DNA from: an uncultured Pelagibacteraceae bacterium
Lineage (GTDB): Bacteria > Pseudomonadota > Alphaproteobacteria > Pelagibacterales > Pelagibacteraceae
Length of the DNA: 52,954 nt
NCBI GenBank assembly: GCA_902555465.1
Contig: CACDSN010000009.1
Location: 1-52,954 of the forward strand
Direction of reading: 5' to 3'
A program made the position numbers and the translations under genes. Positions within the stretch are counted from its first letter, which is position 1; every line of letters starts with the position of its first letter. Shown one piece after another: positions 27,655 through 40,076 of the stretch. The notes beneath the pieces were generated by a model. That model did not search any database. It had not been told where the DNA came from and was given only the letters and a program-made list of their open reading frames with translations.

Positions 27655-28518
27655 CTATTTCCATCTATTATGAGTCAAGATCCACTGAGCTGGATTCTTT
27701 AAGATCATCTTTTCTAAAATTTTGTTTAATTTTAAGGTAATTTGTTCTGTGCTTAGGTTTTTATCGAATTTAATTGGTTTTTCGAAAGTTAAATTAAACT
27801 TAACATCGTTAAATCTTTCAATGTGCACAGGGACTATTTCACATTCAAATTTCTTTACTATTTGAGCTGGAATAGTAGTGGTATAAGCAGATTTTCCGAA
27901 AAAATCGGAACTAATTCCTTCCGATACACGTTGATCAATCATTAAAGCTATAGAATAATTTTTTCTTAAATAGTTAATTAGTTCTCTTGAACCACCCTTA
28001 CCCTTTTTTATTTGATTTTTACAAATGTGTTTTATTCTAATATTTTCCATAATTTTATTTAAAAAAATATTATTCAACGGTCTATATATTGCTGAAAGAT
28101 TTACCCCTGAAGCATCTATATACATTGCCATTAACTCAAAATTATTAAAATGTCCTGAAACAAAAACAACTTTTTTATTGTTAAGTTTAATATCATTTAA
28201 ATAATTCTCTCCATTTACAACTATATATTTTTTAAATGATGCTCTGATTTTTTTTATATACATATATTCAGATAAGATCCTTCCATAATTTGAAAAGACT
28301 TCAGTTACAATTTGGTCTGATTTATTTAATTTGGTACCTAAATATTCTTCAATAATTGAAATATTTTTTAAAATAATTTTGTCAGATCTTATTAATTTTC
28401 CAAATTTTTTTCCAATTTTTGAACCAAACAATGATGCATTTTTATATCCAATTATTTTAAATATAATAAATAAAGTAATTATAATTATAAATTGAAAAAA
28501 ATATTTTATAATTTTCAT
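27655..28518 (-). CDS. lpxL: Lipid A late acyltransferase (LpxL/HtrB family)
   Basis: A 287-residue inner-membrane acyltransferase that adds a secondary acyl chain to Kdo2-lipid A. An N-terminal membrane anchor is followed by the catalytic motif GHFNNFE (H-x4-E), YRPLNN, and MIDQRVSEGISSDFFGKSA, with WILTHNRWK at the end, all typical. Its ATG overlaps the lpxK stop by four bases. Last gene of the lipid A cluster. The acyl-chain length added is not predictable. Confidence 0.93.
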   Translation of the reverse strand: MKIIKYFFQFIIIITLFIIFKIIGYKNASLFGSKIGKKFGKLIRSDKIILKNISIIEEYLGTKLNKSDQIVTEVFSNYGRILSEYMYIKKIRASFKKYIVVNGENYLNDIKLNNKKVVFVSGHFNNFELMAMYIDASGVNLSAIYRPLNNIFLNKIMENIRIKHICKNQIKKGKGGSRELINYLRKNYSIALMIDQRVSEGISSDFFGKSAYTTTIPAQIVKKFECEIVPVHIERFNDVKFNLTFEKPIKFDKNLSTEQITLKLNKILEKMILKNPAQWILTHNRWK

Positions 28519-29435
28519 ATATTTTTTAATATAAATTTTTTAAAAGAATTTGACTTATTTATATATAAGTCAGCAACTGTAAATTTAATACTTAAATTTT
28601 TTAATTTTTTAATCTTCACAAAATCTTTTTCGGTTGTTACTATTTTGTAATTATTTAAATCTGCAATTTTTTTTATATTCTCTATATCAGAAATTTTATA
28701 ATTATAGTGATCAGGATAAATTACTTTTTTCGCAATTTTGATTTTATTTTCATTTAGTAAATTAAAAAAACTCTCAGGAGTACCTATGCCACAAAATGCC
28801 AAATATTTAAATTTTTTGTTAAAATTCTTTTTATTTTTTAAATAATATTTACCATAAAAAATTTTAATATTTTTATTTTTATTTCTAATTTTATGAACCA
28901 AATTTTTATTTATTTTACCATTAATAAATACCGCATCGTAATTTTTTAATTCAGATAAATTTTCTCTTAATGGTCCCGCTGGCAGAAGTTTACCATTTCC
29001 TATACTAGATAAACTGTTAAAACAAACAATTGATAAGCCGTATTTTATAGATTTGTCTTGTAAACCATCATCAAAAACTACAAGATTTTTTTTTTCTTTT
29101 TCAAGTTTTTTAAGGCCATTTATCCTTTTCTTTGGTAAAATTAATTTAGTATTTTTTTTTAATAATATTTGTTCGTCGATTTGATTTGTATAATATTTTT
29201 TTATTACGAACAGATTATATTTTTTTTTTAGTATTTGATTTATCTTTAATACTAATTGTGTTTTTCCAGTTCCACCCAAATAAATATTACCAATGCAAAT
29301 TGTCGGAATATTTGGTTTATATGGAATTTGCAATTTTTTTAAAATATTTACTAATATTGTAAATAATGTCAGCGGCCATAAAATAAAAACAATTAAATTA
29401 TTTTTTTTCCAAAATTTCGGTTTTACAAAATTCAC
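28515..29435 (-). CDS. lpxK: Tetraacyldisaccharide 4'-kinase
   Basis: A 306-residue kinase that phosphorylates the 4' position of the lipid A precursor. An N-terminal membrane helix (IVFILWPLTLFTILV) is followed by the P-loop GNIYLGGTGKTQ, the LVVFDDGLQD motif, PAGPLRE, the late YPDHYNY and TTEKDFVKI. Length and order are normal. It sits between waaA (one-base gap) and lpxL (four-base overlap). The gene is extremely Lys/Asn-rich, as are its neighbours. Confidence 0.95.
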   Translation of the reverse strand: MNFVKPKFWKKNNLIVFILWPLTLFTILVNILKKLQIPYKPNIPTICIGNIYLGGTGKTQLVLKINQILKKKYNLFVIKKYYTNQIDEQILLKKNTKLILPKKRINGLKKLEKEKKNLVVFDDGLQDKSIKYGLSIVCFNSLSSIGNGKLLPAGPLRENLSELKNYDAVFINGKINKNLVHKIRNKNKNIKIFYGKYYLKNKKNFNKKFKYLAFCGIGTPESFFNLLNENKIKIAKKVIYPDHYNYKISDIENIKKIADLNNYKIVTTEKDFVKIKKLKNLSIKFTVADLYINKSNSFKKFILKNI

Positions 29436-29436
29436 T

Positions 29437-30681
29437 TTAAATTAATTTTATTATTTCAGTATATGTTGACTTTAATATCTTTTGTCCATAATTAATAATT
29501 TTTTTATTATCGAAATTTGACTTCTTATTTTTTAATTTATTATCAATGGTTTTTATTCCAATTTTATAACTATGAAACTTAGTAGAAATTTTCATATCAT
29601 TAAGTTTATTATAGATTTCCTTAAAATTATCTATATTTGGTCCATGAATAATCCTGCAGCCATGTTTTGCTGGCTCAAGAGGGTTTTGACCTCCATGTTT
29701 AATTAATGAACCACCCATAAAAACAAGATCTGAAATTCTATAAAATTTATTTAATTCTCCATATGTATCTACGATATATATGTCTATTTTATCATTAATC
29801 TTATTTTGATTACTGTGTGTATGATACTTTAACGAAAATTTATTTAGCTCTTTAGTAATTTCACTTACTCTTTCGATATGCCTTGGAATAATGATTGAAA
29901 TAATATTTTTACTTTTTTTTTGGAAATGTAAATGACTTTGGATAACAAAATTTTCTTCATTAAAATGAGTACTAGCACCCGTAATTAAAATTTTTTTTCT
30001 TTTAAAAAAACTTCTTATTTTATTATCTAAAATATCGTATTTAATGTTCTTACTAGTTGTAAATTTTAGATTTCCTAGATTTTTAGTATTTGTAGCACCA
30101 AGCTTTACAAGTCTCGCTTTAGTTTCAGTATTTTGTGAAAAGCAAACATCAAATTTCTTAAAAATTTTTTTTGAAAAATGTTTTAATAACCTCCATCTTT
30201 TAAATGATTTTTTTGTTATTCTAGCATTTATAAGAATTAATTTAATTTTTCTATTTTTAGTTGAGCAAATTAAATTTGGCCAAATTTCTGACTCACATAA
30301 CAATAGTGCAGCAGGTTTCCAGTAAGATAAAAACCGATTTAATATAAATTTATTATCAATAGGAAAAAATTGATGTAAAGATTTTTTAAATTTAAATTTT
30401 TCAAATATTTTTGAAGAACTTAAGGTAGTAGTAGTAATAAGTACTTGATCAATTTTTGTGTTTAATTCCAGCTTTTCGATTATTGGAATTATACTTAAAA
30501 GTTCACCAACACTTGAACAATGAAACCAAACGAGCTTACCTTTTTTTCTTTTTTTAGAAGAGATTGCATATCTTTCAAGAAATCTTATTTTATCTTCTTT
30601 GCCTATTGCAATTCGATATATTACAATTATCGGAGATATTATCAAAAAAAAAGTGCTTATTAAATTATAGATAAAAAACAT
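29437..30681 (-). CDS. waaA: Kdo transferase
   Basis: A 414-residue GT-B glycosyltransferase that attaches Kdo to lipid IVA. An N-terminal anchor helix precedes the catalytic-domain motifs LVWFHCSSVGELLSIIP, the LLLCESEIWPNL block, LINARITKKSFKRW, TGASTHFNEE, and GGSLIKHGGQNPLEPAKHG, which are diagnostic of WaaA. Its ATG shares one base with the msbA stop. Whether it adds one, two or more Kdo residues cannot be told. Confidence 0.96.
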   Translation of the reverse strand: MFFIYNLISTFFLIISPIIVIYRIAIGKEDKIRFLERYAISSKKRKKGKLVWFHCSSVGELLSIIPIIEKLELNTKIDQVLITTTTLSSSKIFEKFKFKKSLHQFFPIDNKFILNRFLSYWKPAALLLCESEIWPNLICSTKNRKIKLILINARITKKSFKRWRLLKHFSKKIFKKFDVCFSQNTETKARLVKLGATNTKNLGNLKFTTSKNIKYDILDNKIRSFFKRKKILITGASTHFNEENFVIQSHLHFQKKSKNIISIIIPRHIERVSEITKELNKFSLKYHTHSNQNKINDKIDIYIVDTYGELNKFYRISDLVFMGGSLIKHGGQNPLEPAKHGCRIIHGPNIDNFKEIYNKLNDMKISTKFHSYKIGIKTIDNKLKNKKSNFDNKKIINYGQKILKSTYTEIIKLI

Positions 30682-32414
30682 TAATCATTTTGAAATTGTT
30701 TTAGGTAAAATTTTTTGTATGTCTCTGATGATGAAATTAAGCTTTCATGGTTTCCCTCATCAACAACCTTTCCTTCATCAATAACATAAATTTTTTCTGA
30801 TTTGATTACAGTCGATAATCTATGTGCAATAACTAAGGTTGTTCTATCTTTTGTAAGATAATTTATCGCTTTTTGTATTTTTTCCTCTGTTTCCGAATCT
30901 AAAGAAGATGTCGCTTCATCGAGCAATATTATTTGGCTTTTTTTTAACATTGCCCTCGCAATTGATAATCTTTGTTTTTCACCTCCTGACAATCTAACTC
31001 CATTTTCCCCTATAACTGTTTCAATTCCATTTGGTAATTTGTTAATAAATTCTTCACAATAAGAATATTTTACCACATCATTTATTTCTTTCTCTGAAGC
31101 TTCGGTAGATGAGTAAATTATATTGTTTTTAATAGTATCATCAAATAAAGTTGTGTCTTGACTTACTAGTGAAATATGTTTTCTCAGTGATTGTACTGAA
31201 ACATCGAGTAAAGATTGATTATCAACTAAAATATCTCCACTATTTATTTCATAAAACCTTGGGATTAAATTCATTATTGTAGATTTGCCTGCACCACTGT
31301 GACCAACTAGAGCTGTCATTTTACCTCCAGATATTTTTAATGATAAATGATTTAAAGTATCGCGTTCAACAGTTTCGTATTTAAATTTTACATTTTTAAA
31401 TTCTATACTTCCATTTTTTAAATCTAATTCTTTACCTATTTTTAAATCTAAATTTTTTGAATCAATAATTGGTAAAATTCTTTTCGCCCCAGAAATTCCT
31501 TGTTGAATACCAATGTTTAAAGTCGCTAAAGATCTAACAGGTTGATATGCGAGCATCATTGCGGCTAAAAAGGAAAAAAAATTGTTTATTTCAAGCTCAT
31601 CTTTTAAAACTAAGTTCCCCGCATAATATATTAATCCACCTATCATTATTCCTGTTAAAATTTCCATAATTGGAGTAGCTCTAATAAGAACTGATTGTAC
31701 TTTTACAGCTTTAGATTTAAAAGTTTCTAAATACTGTTCAGATCTTTTATTTTCAAAATCTTCTTTCTGAAATATTTTTATTATTTTGTGATTTTTAAAA
31801 ACCTCTAAAACAAACTTTGTAAGCATTCCATTAATTTCTTGTATCTGAGTTGAAATTTTACCCATTCTCTTTCCAAGAGATTTAGATGCAAAAGATGCCA
31901 AAGGTATCATAATCATTGCAAAAAAGGCTAAACGCCAGTTTTGGTAAAACATTACAGACAATAGTCCTATTAAAGTTAAAGTATCTTTAGTTAAGAGTAA
32001 AATTGTATCACTCAACAATCTTTGAACCATTGATACGTCAAAAGTCAGATTAGATAAAAATTTTCCTGAGTGTTTTTTATTCATCATTTCAATATCTGAT
32101 AATAATATTGAACTCATGATTTGCATCTGAAGTTCTTTTTGCATTTGCATGCCAGCTTTTTGTAGCGTCATTTTTGCAAAATATAAAGACGATCCTTTAA
32201 TAGCAAAAGCGAAAACAATAGCGATTGGTATTAGCAGCATTAATTGTTGATCTTTCTCAATAAAAATTTTTTCTATGGCGGGATCTAATAAATATGCAAT
32301 TGACGCTGTACTACCAGCAACTATAAGTGAAAAAATACCAGAGATTATAACTTTATTCAAATATCTTTTGGTGTAATCTTGATACAACCTTTTTAATATT
32401 TCTATATTTGACAT
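30681..32414 (-). CDS. msbA: MsbA-type lipid ABC exporter
   Basis: A 577-residue fused ABC transporter: six membrane helices in residues 1-310 and a nucleotide-binding domain with Walker A GHSGAGKST, signature LSGGEKQRLSIARA, Walker B IILLDEATSSLD and the H-loop VIAHRLST. Position at the head of waaA-lpxK-lpxL strongly suggests it flips lipid A-core across the inner membrane rather than exporting a drug. It follows ubiA by five bases. Confidence 0.9.
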   Translation of the reverse strand: MSNIEILKRLYQDYTKRYLNKVIISGIFSLIVAGSTASIAYLLDPAIEKIFIEKDQQLMLLIPIAIVFAFAIKGSSLYFAKMTLQKAGMQMQKELQMQIMSSILLSDIEMMNKKHSGKFLSNLTFDVSMVQRLLSDTILLLTKDTLTLIGLLSVMFYQNWRLAFFAMIMIPLASFASKSLGKRMGKISTQIQEINGMLTKFVLEVFKNHKIIKIFQKEDFENKRSEQYLETFKSKAVKVQSVLIRATPIMEILTGIMIGGLIYYAGNLVLKDELEINNFFSFLAAMMLAYQPVRSLATLNIGIQQGISGAKRILPIIDSKNLDLKIGKELDLKNGSIEFKNVKFKYETVERDTLNHLSLKISGGKMTALVGHSGAGKSTIMNLIPRFYEINSGDILVDNQSLLDVSVQSLRKHISLVSQDTTLFDDTIKNNIIYSSTEASEKEINDVVKYSYCEEFINKLPNGIETVIGENGVRLSGGEKQRLSIARAMLKKSQIILLDEATSSLDSETEEKIQKAINYLTKDRTTLVIAHRLSTVIKSEKIYVIDEGKVVDEGNHESLISSSETYKKFYLKQFQND

Positions 32415-32419
32415 GTGTT

Positions 32420-33283
32420 CTATAATTTTCCTATTAAGATATTTATAAAAATAATAAATCCCAAAAAATTATTGCTTTTAAATATATCTAAACAGCTCAT
32501 TTTATTTATTTTATTAAATTTATAAATTTGAAAGTAATATAAATGCAATAAAACTATAAGGGCAGTTAAAAAAAAATAATTATTTAATTCCAGCATATAC
32601 CCCGTAACAATATAAAGTAGAAAAAATAAAAAATAGCATAGTGTGAGAAAAATTTTTGGATTTTCTTTAAATTTAATTGATGTTGATTTTACTCCTATAA
32701 TTTCATCATCTTCAATATCTTGAAATCCATATATAGTGTCGTAACCCAATGTCCAAAATATGGCACCTAAATAGAATATAATTGGTGTAAGGCTAATACT
32801 TTCATTAATTGATGTCCATCCAAGCAATAAACCGTAATTAAAAGTAATACCCAAAAATAATTGTGGCCAATAAGTAAATCTTTTCATAAGTGGATATGTA
32901 AAAGCAAAAGGCATTGATGCGATTGCCAATAAAATCGTTAATTTATTAAAGTTAATTAAAACTAAAAAAGCTATTAAGCATAATACAATAGAGTAAACCA
33001 ATGAAAGTCTAATTGAAATTTGTCCAGATGCAATTGGTCGATTTTTTGTTCTTTCTACGTTTTTATCAAAATCTTTATCAATAATGTCATTGATTATGCA
33101 CCCAGCAGACCTCATTAAAACTGATCCTAAAAAAAATAAAAGTAAGAAAAAATAAAATTGAATTATTCCATTTTGAAAATTATATCCAATAGTTAAACCC
33201 CAAGCACAAGGCCAAAACAACAACATATAACCAATCGGCTTTTTTAACCTTGTTAATTCAAAGAAGATGCTTATATGTGACAT
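32420..33283 (-). CDS. ubiA: 4-hydroxybenzoate polyprenyltransferase
   Basis: A 287-residue membrane prenyltransferase for ubiquinone synthesis. The two Asp-rich motifs are NDIIDKDFDKNVERTKNRP and GYDTIYGFQDIEDDEIIGVKST, which bind the polyprenyl diphosphate through magnesium. About seven to nine membrane helices are visible. It is the first gene of the minus-strand run leading into the lipid A genes; whether they share a transcript is likely given five-base spacing. Confidence 0.96.
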   Translation of the reverse strand: MSHISIFFELTRLKKPIGYMLLFWPCAWGLTIGYNFQNGIIQFYFFLLLFFLGSVLMRSAGCIINDIIDKDFDKNVERTKNRPIASGQISIRLSLVYSIVLCLIAFLVLINFNKLTILLAIASMPFAFTYPLMKRFTYWPQLFLGITFNYGLLLGWTSINESISLTPIIFYLGAIFWTLGYDTIYGFQDIEDDEIIGVKSTSIKFKENPKIFLTLCYFLFFLLYIVTGYMLELNNYFFLTALIVLLHLYYFQIYKFNKINKMSCLDIFKSNNFLGFIIFINILIGKL

Positions 33284-33331
33284 ATTAATTATTAAATAAC
33301 AAAGAATATTTATTAAGCAAATTTAATCGTC

Positions 33332-33739
33332 ATGAACATAGATTACACAGTAGTAGCTCTTATGTTTCCAGCTATTCCTTTAATAATGAATGTTTATTCG
33401 ACCAGGTTCCATACCTTAAGTGCTTTAATTAGAAAGATACATGATGAATATGTTTTTGAAAAACATACTCCACCAGAATGGAAGGATCAGCTTAATAATT
33501 TAAACAATAGAATTGATGTATTAAAGTATTCTATAATGTTTGGAGCATTTGGTTTTTTATTTAATATGGTAACTGTTTTTGCACTTTATTTAGATGAATT
33601 ATTTATAGCTAGAATAATATTTGGATCCTGCTGTTTATCAGTAATGATATCAATTATTTTTTTTATAAGAGAAATTCAAATTTCTACTAAAGCATTAAGG
33701 TTGCATATATCTGATATGGATGAGCAGTTTAAGGAATAA
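33332..33739 (+). CDS. DUF2721 family membrane protein
   Basis: A 135-residue protein with three hydrophobic segments, at about 5-22, 65-85 and 92-110. DUF2721 marks are AIPLIMNVYSTRFHTLSALIRKIHDEY and the late IREIQISTKALRLHI. Function is unknown. It diverges from ubiA and overlaps the end of the convergent quinone oxidoreductase by 11 bases. Confidence 0.8.
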   Translation: MNIDYTVVALMFPAIPLIMNVYSTRFHTLSALIRKIHDEYVFEKHTPPEWKDQLNNLNNRIDVLKYSIMFGAFGFLFNMVTVFALYLDELFIARIIFGSCCLSVMISIIFFIREIQISTKALRLHISDMDEQFKE

Positions 33740-34700
33740 TAACAGCTGGTCCTAAAATTTTCCTTCCCTCTAAATCCTTGTGTGCTTCTACTGCATTCTC
33801 AAGTTTATATTCTTTAAAAATATCAACTTTAACTTTTCCAGAAGTTACTTTTTCAAATAATATTTTAGAAGCCTCATCAAGTTCCTCTTTTGAACTTAAA
33901 TATTGTTGCATAGATGGTCTAGTTAAGTAAAGACCTTTTGGCTGAATTAATTTTGGAACATTAATATCCGATAATGGTCCAGATGCATTTCCAAACGAAA
34001 CCATCATTCCTCTAATACTTAAACATTCCAGAGAACCTTCGAGTGTATTTTTTCCTACACCATCATAAACAACTGGCACTCCTTTATTGTTTGTAATCTC
34101 CAAAACTTTTTTTGCAAAATTCTCCTTATTATAATTAATTACGTGACTGTAGCCATTTTTTTTAGCATTTTCTATTTTATCATCTGAACCAACTGTTCCT
34201 ATAACTTCGCAACCTAAGCTCTTAGCCCATTGACCAAAGATTTGTCCAACACCTCCTGCAGCAGCGTGAAATAAAACTGTTTCGCCTTTTTTTACTGGAT
34301 ATGTTTTGTGTAATAAATAAAAAGTAGTCAAACCTTTTGTCATTAAAGTTGCAGCTACTCTAAAATCAACATTGTCAGGAATTATTACTAAATTTTTAGT
34401 TGGGTAATTTCTATGTGTAGAATAGGAACCCAACGGTACCCCAGCGTATGAAACTCTATCACCAACTTTAAAATCATTTATATCTGAACCTACATCAGTA
34501 ATTACTCCAGCTCCTTCCGCTCCAATTCCTGCTGGAAGTTTCAAAGGATACAATCCTGATCTGTGATAGGTATCAATATAGTTTAAACCAATTGCTTTAT
34601 GTTCAATTGTTACTTCATCTGATTTTGGCTTTTCTAGAGAAATATCTTTTAATTCCAATACTTCTGGTCCACCATTTTTTGAAATTTGTATTGCTTTCAT
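33729..34700 (-). CDS. NADPH:quinone oxidoreductase, zinc-free MDR family
   Basis: A 323-residue member of the quinone oxidoreductase/zeta-crystallin group. It begins MKAIQISKNGGPEVLEL, has GLNYIDTYHRSGLYPLKLP, GIGAEGAGVI, the NADPH-binding AAAGGVGQIFGQWAKSLG, and the YDGVGKNTLEGSLECL segment. Zinc ligands of alcohol dehydrogenases are absent, as expected. It reduces quinones one electron at a time and may protect against oxidative or electrophile stress. It lies three bases after the pirin gene. Confidence 0.93.
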   Translation of the reverse strand: MKAIQISKNGGPEVLELKDISLEKPKSDEVTIEHKAIGLNYIDTYHRSGLYPLKLPAGIGAEGAGVITDVGSDINDFKVGDRVSYAGVPLGSYSTHRNYPTKNLVIIPDNVDFRVAATLMTKGLTTFYLLHKTYPVKKGETVLFHAAAGGVGQIFGQWAKSLGCEVIGTVGSDDKIENAKKNGYSHVINYNKENFAKKVLEITNNKGVPVVYDGVGKNTLEGSLECLSIRGMMVSFGNASGPLSDINVPKLIQPKGLYLTRPSMQQYLSSKEELDEASKILFEKVTSGKVKVDIFKEYKLENAVEAHKDLEGRKILGPAVIIP

Positions 34701-34703
34701 TAT

Positions 34704-35540
34704 TTATTTTACAAATGTACCACTATGGTAATCTTCTATAGCTTGAAGTATCTCTTGTTTTGTATTCATTACAAATGGTCCACCCCTAGCAATTTGTTCA
34801 TTAATTGGTTTGCCAGAAATTAATAGAAATTTTGCATTTGATAAAGCCGAAACTTTCAAATTTTCTCCTTTTGTCAACAATATCAACGTTGAGTTTGTAA
34901 CTTTATCGTGAGTTTTGTCTCCAATTTTTATTTCACCTTCAATCAAGTATATAAATGAGTTGTGACTAGATGGAATTTCATAAGTAAATTCTTTCCCTTT
35001 TTTTAGTTCGATATCAAAATATATTGGCTCTACATTATGTCCTCTAATAGGACCTTCTGCTTTTTCAAACTTGCCCGCTATCACTTTAATTTGTTTATCA
35101 GCGTCTTGGTGTACTGCCATTTGGTTGGCATCAATGTAATGATATTCTGGTTTGCTCATTTTCATTTTTGCCGGCATGTTAATCCATAATTGGAAACCGT
35201 GAAGTTTTCCTTCTTTCATAGCTGGCATTTCTGAGTGAATAATTCCACTTCCTGTTTTCATCCACTGAACATCACCTGCGGTCATTCTTCCTTGACCACC
35301 TGTACTATCTTTATGTTCAAAATCTCCAGCTAACATATATGTAACTGTTTCAATTCCTCTATGCGGATGAGCAGGGAACCCAGCGATATAATCGTTTTTA
35401 TTTTCAGATCCAAATTCATCTAACATTAAAAACGGATCGTAATAATTTGGTTCTACACCAATGCTTCTTTTTAATTTTACACCCGCACCATCTGTTGCGG
35501 CAATTGGATCAATAATTTGATTTACTTGAATCTCAGACAT
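34704..35540 (-). CDS. Pirin family protein
   Basis: A 278-residue double-cupin protein. The metal-binding histidines are in FPAHPHRGIETVTYMLAG and GDVQWMKTGSGIIHSE, and the second cupin has GPIRGHNVEPIYFDIEL and the late RGGPFVMNTKQEI. Bacterial pirins have been reported as quercetin dioxygenases or regulators of central metabolism; the role here is unknown. It is divergent from the DUF924 gene and upstream of the quinone oxidoreductase in an apparent two-gene operon. Confidence 0.93.
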   Translation of the reverse strand: MSEIQVNQIIDPIAATDGAGVKLKRSIGVEPNYYDPFLMLDEFGSENKNDYIAGFPAHPHRGIETVTYMLAGDFEHKDSTGGQGRMTAGDVQWMKTGSGIIHSEMPAMKEGKLHGFQLWINMPAKMKMSKPEYHYIDANQMAVHQDADKQIKVIAGKFEKAEGPIRGHNVEPIYFDIELKKGKEFTYEIPSSHNSFIYLIEGEIKIGDKTHDKVTNSTLILLTKGENLKVSALSNAKFLLISGKPINEQIARGGPFVMNTKQEILQAIEDYHSGTFVK

Positions 35541-35584
35541 GGCCTTTATATAATTCCTTATATTATTTAATCAAGACTTTGAAT

Positions 35585-36145
35585 ATGAATTCTAGAGCAA
35601 AAACTATTATAGATTTTTGGTTTATAAAAACCTCATCTGAGAAAAGATTTAAAAAGGATGAAGCTTTGGATCTTGAAATAAAAAATAATTTTATGGGAGA
35701 TCATAATTTAGCTAAATCTGGTGAATACGAAGATTGGCTAAATACTCCAAAAGAATGTCTGGCCTTAATTATACTGCTTGATCAGTTTTCAAGAAATTTG
35801 TTTAGAGATAAAAAAGAGGCATTTGATCAGGACCACAAAGCTAGATTAGCTGTAAATCAAGGAATATATTTAGGCCACTTACAGTCGCTTAATGAAACAG
35901 AAAGGTTATTTTTTCTCTTACCTTTAATTCACAGCGAAGAATTAATTGACCACGAAAGAGCATATGCTTTGTCAGACAAATATTTAAAAAACCATCCTGA
36001 TATCAAAAATATTAAAAAATTTTGGGTTGATCATACGCGGGCAATTGAAAAATTTAGAAGGTATCCACATAGAAATAAAATCTTAGGAAGACAATCAACT
36101 GATGAAGAGATTAAGTTTTTAACCGGTCCAAACTCTTCTTGGTAA
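35585..36145 (+). CDS. DUF924 family protein
   Basis: A 186-residue all-helical protein with the DUF924 marks IDFWF, LALIILLDQFSRNLFRDK, ARLAVNQGIYLGH, and FFLLPLIHSEELIDHERAYALSD. It ends with YPHRNKILGRQSTDEEIKFL. The fold is TPR-like and function is unknown. I prefer the ATG at 35585 to an in-frame TTG at 35579. It abuts the convergent HAD gene without a gap. Confidence 0.9.
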   Translation: MNSRAKTIIDFWFIKTSSEKRFKKDEALDLEIKNNFMGDHNLAKSGEYEDWLNTPKECLALIILLDQFSRNLFRDKKEAFDQDHKARLAVNQGIYLGHLQSLNETERLFFLLPLIHSEELIDHERAYALSDKYLKNHPDIKNIKKFWVDHTRAIEKFRRYPHRNKILGRQSTDEEIKFLTGPNSSW

Positions 36146-36808
36146 TCAAAACAAATTATTTAGATCACTTAAGTTATTGATTTCTGTTATTGGTTTATAA
36201 TCTAAATTATCAAATATATTTTTATTCCTATTTACCCAAACTGCATTAAATCCAAAATTACCTGCCGCAGATACATCCCATGTATTTGAGCTTAAATACG
36301 CAAATTGATTTTTTTCAATCTTATATTTTTTAATTGGTATGCTATAAACATTCGGATGAGGTTTATATATCTTTACTTCCTCAATAGAAAATACATCATC
36401 AAAAATACTTTCTAAATTATTACTACTTACTAATTCCTTTAATAGAGATGGCGTTCCATTTGAAAGAATGGCAAGTTTATAATTTTTTTCTTTAAGTTTT
36501 TTTAAAGTTTCTTTGACTTCAGGAAAAGTTGACAGAACTTTGTAAAGATCTAATAATTCATCTTTCATAGATCTGTCAATTTTAAAAATTTTCATTGATT
36601 TATCTAAACTTTCTTCAGTAATTTCCCAAAAATCTCGGTGTCTGCCCATTATGCTTCTAAGCCATGTGTATTCAAGCTGAGTTGTTCTCCAATAATTTGC
36701 AAACGGCTCCCATTTTTCTCCAATTTTATTTTTACATTTTTCTGCAGCTGAATTAACATCAAAAAGTGTTCCATATGCATCGAAAATAATTGCTTTGATA
36801 TTTTTCAT
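36146..36808 (-). CDS. Haloacid dehalogenase type II (HAD family)
   Basis: A 220-residue HAD hydrolase. Motif I is IIFDAYGTLFDVNSA, characteristic of L-2-haloacid dehalogenases because of the DAYGTL; the cap has TQLEYTWLRSIMGRH; motif II is LAILSNGTP; and the late segment has YKPHPNVYSI and YLSSNTWDVSAAGNFGF with W-V-NR. The residues that distinguish dehalogenases from phosphatases (DAYGTL, RxxxLEYTWLR, SSNxWDxxxA) are all present. Physiological substrate is not known. Confidence 0.9.
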   Translation of the reverse strand: MKNIKAIIFDAYGTLFDVNSAAEKCKNKIGEKWEPFANYWRTTQLEYTWLRSIMGRHRDFWEITEESLDKSMKIFKIDRSMKDELLDLYKVLSTFPEVKETLKKLKEKNYKLAILSNGTPSLLKELVSSNNLESIFDDVFSIEEVKIYKPHPNVYSIPIKKYKIEKNQFAYLSSNTWDVSAAGNFGFNAVWVNRNKNIFDNLDYKPITEINNLSDLNNLF

Positions 36809-36828
36809 AAAACTTTTAATTTAATTAT

Positions 36829-37530
36829 ATGTCTAATATTAGATTATTTTACTCAGAAAGTTTATCCAATAATTTAATTGGAAAATTAAATAAAGATCAG
36901 TCTAGATATTTAACTTCAGTAATGCGGCTAAAAACAAATCAAGAATTTTCTCTTTTTAATAAATTAGGTGAATGGAATACAAAAATCTTATCAATAAATA
37001 AAGGGATTGTAGAATTTGAGGTTCAAAATCAATTAAGACAATCAATTCAAGAAAGAGAAATATGGTTAGTGTTTACACCTATTAAATCAAATTATTTTAA
37101 TTTTATGTTGCAGAAGGCAACTGAAATTGGAGTAACAAAACTTTTTCCAATAACTAGTGAGAGAACAATTGTAAGAAAAATAAATGAAGATAGATTAAAT
37201 AAAATTTTAATTGAGGCTGCAGAACAAAGTAATAGATTAACTATTCCACCAATTGAAAAAATTCAAAAGTTAGAAAAATTTTTAAAGGAAAATAAAAATA
37301 TAAATTTAATATTTGGAGATCTTAATACTGAAAATAAAAAAATTGAATTAAAAGACCCTTCCAAACCAATTGCTGTATTAATTGGTCCGGAAGGAGATTT
37401 TTCCGAGGCAGAAAGAGCAAAGATTCTTGAATTTAATGGAGTCCAATCGATTAAGTTGAATGATAATATTTTAAGATCAGAAACTGCCGTAATATCGTCG
37501 TTATCTATTATAAATTATCTTATAAATTGA
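36829..37530 (+). CDS. rsmE: 16S rRNA (uracil1498-N3)-methyltransferase RsmE
   Basis: A 233-residue SPOUT methyltransferase. It has the N-terminal PUA-like part with YLTSVMRLK, then FTPIKSNYFNFMLQKATEIGVTKLFPITSERT, AAEQSNRLTIPPIE, and the trefoil-knot SAM site VLIGPEGDFSEAE followed by LRSETAVISSL. All are diagnostic. Length is normal. Confidence 0.96.
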   Translation: MSNIRLFYSESLSNNLIGKLNKDQSRYLTSVMRLKTNQEFSLFNKLGEWNTKILSINKGIVEFEVQNQLRQSIQEREIWLVFTPIKSNYFNFMLQKATEIGVTKLFPITSERTIVRKINEDRLNKILIEAAEQSNRLTIPPIEKIQKLEKFLKENKNINLIFGDLNTENKKIELKDPSKPIAVLIGPEGDFSEAERAKILEFNGVQSIKLNDNILRSETAVISSLSIINYLIN

Positions 37531-37590
37531 TAAATTGTCGCGAATATTAAAGTGTATTTTTTCTAAATTGGTCATATATAAGTTTTAGAA

Positions 37591-40046
<2,456 letters not shown>

Positions 40047-40076
40047 TTTTATTTAAAAAAAGATAAAATTTGTCAA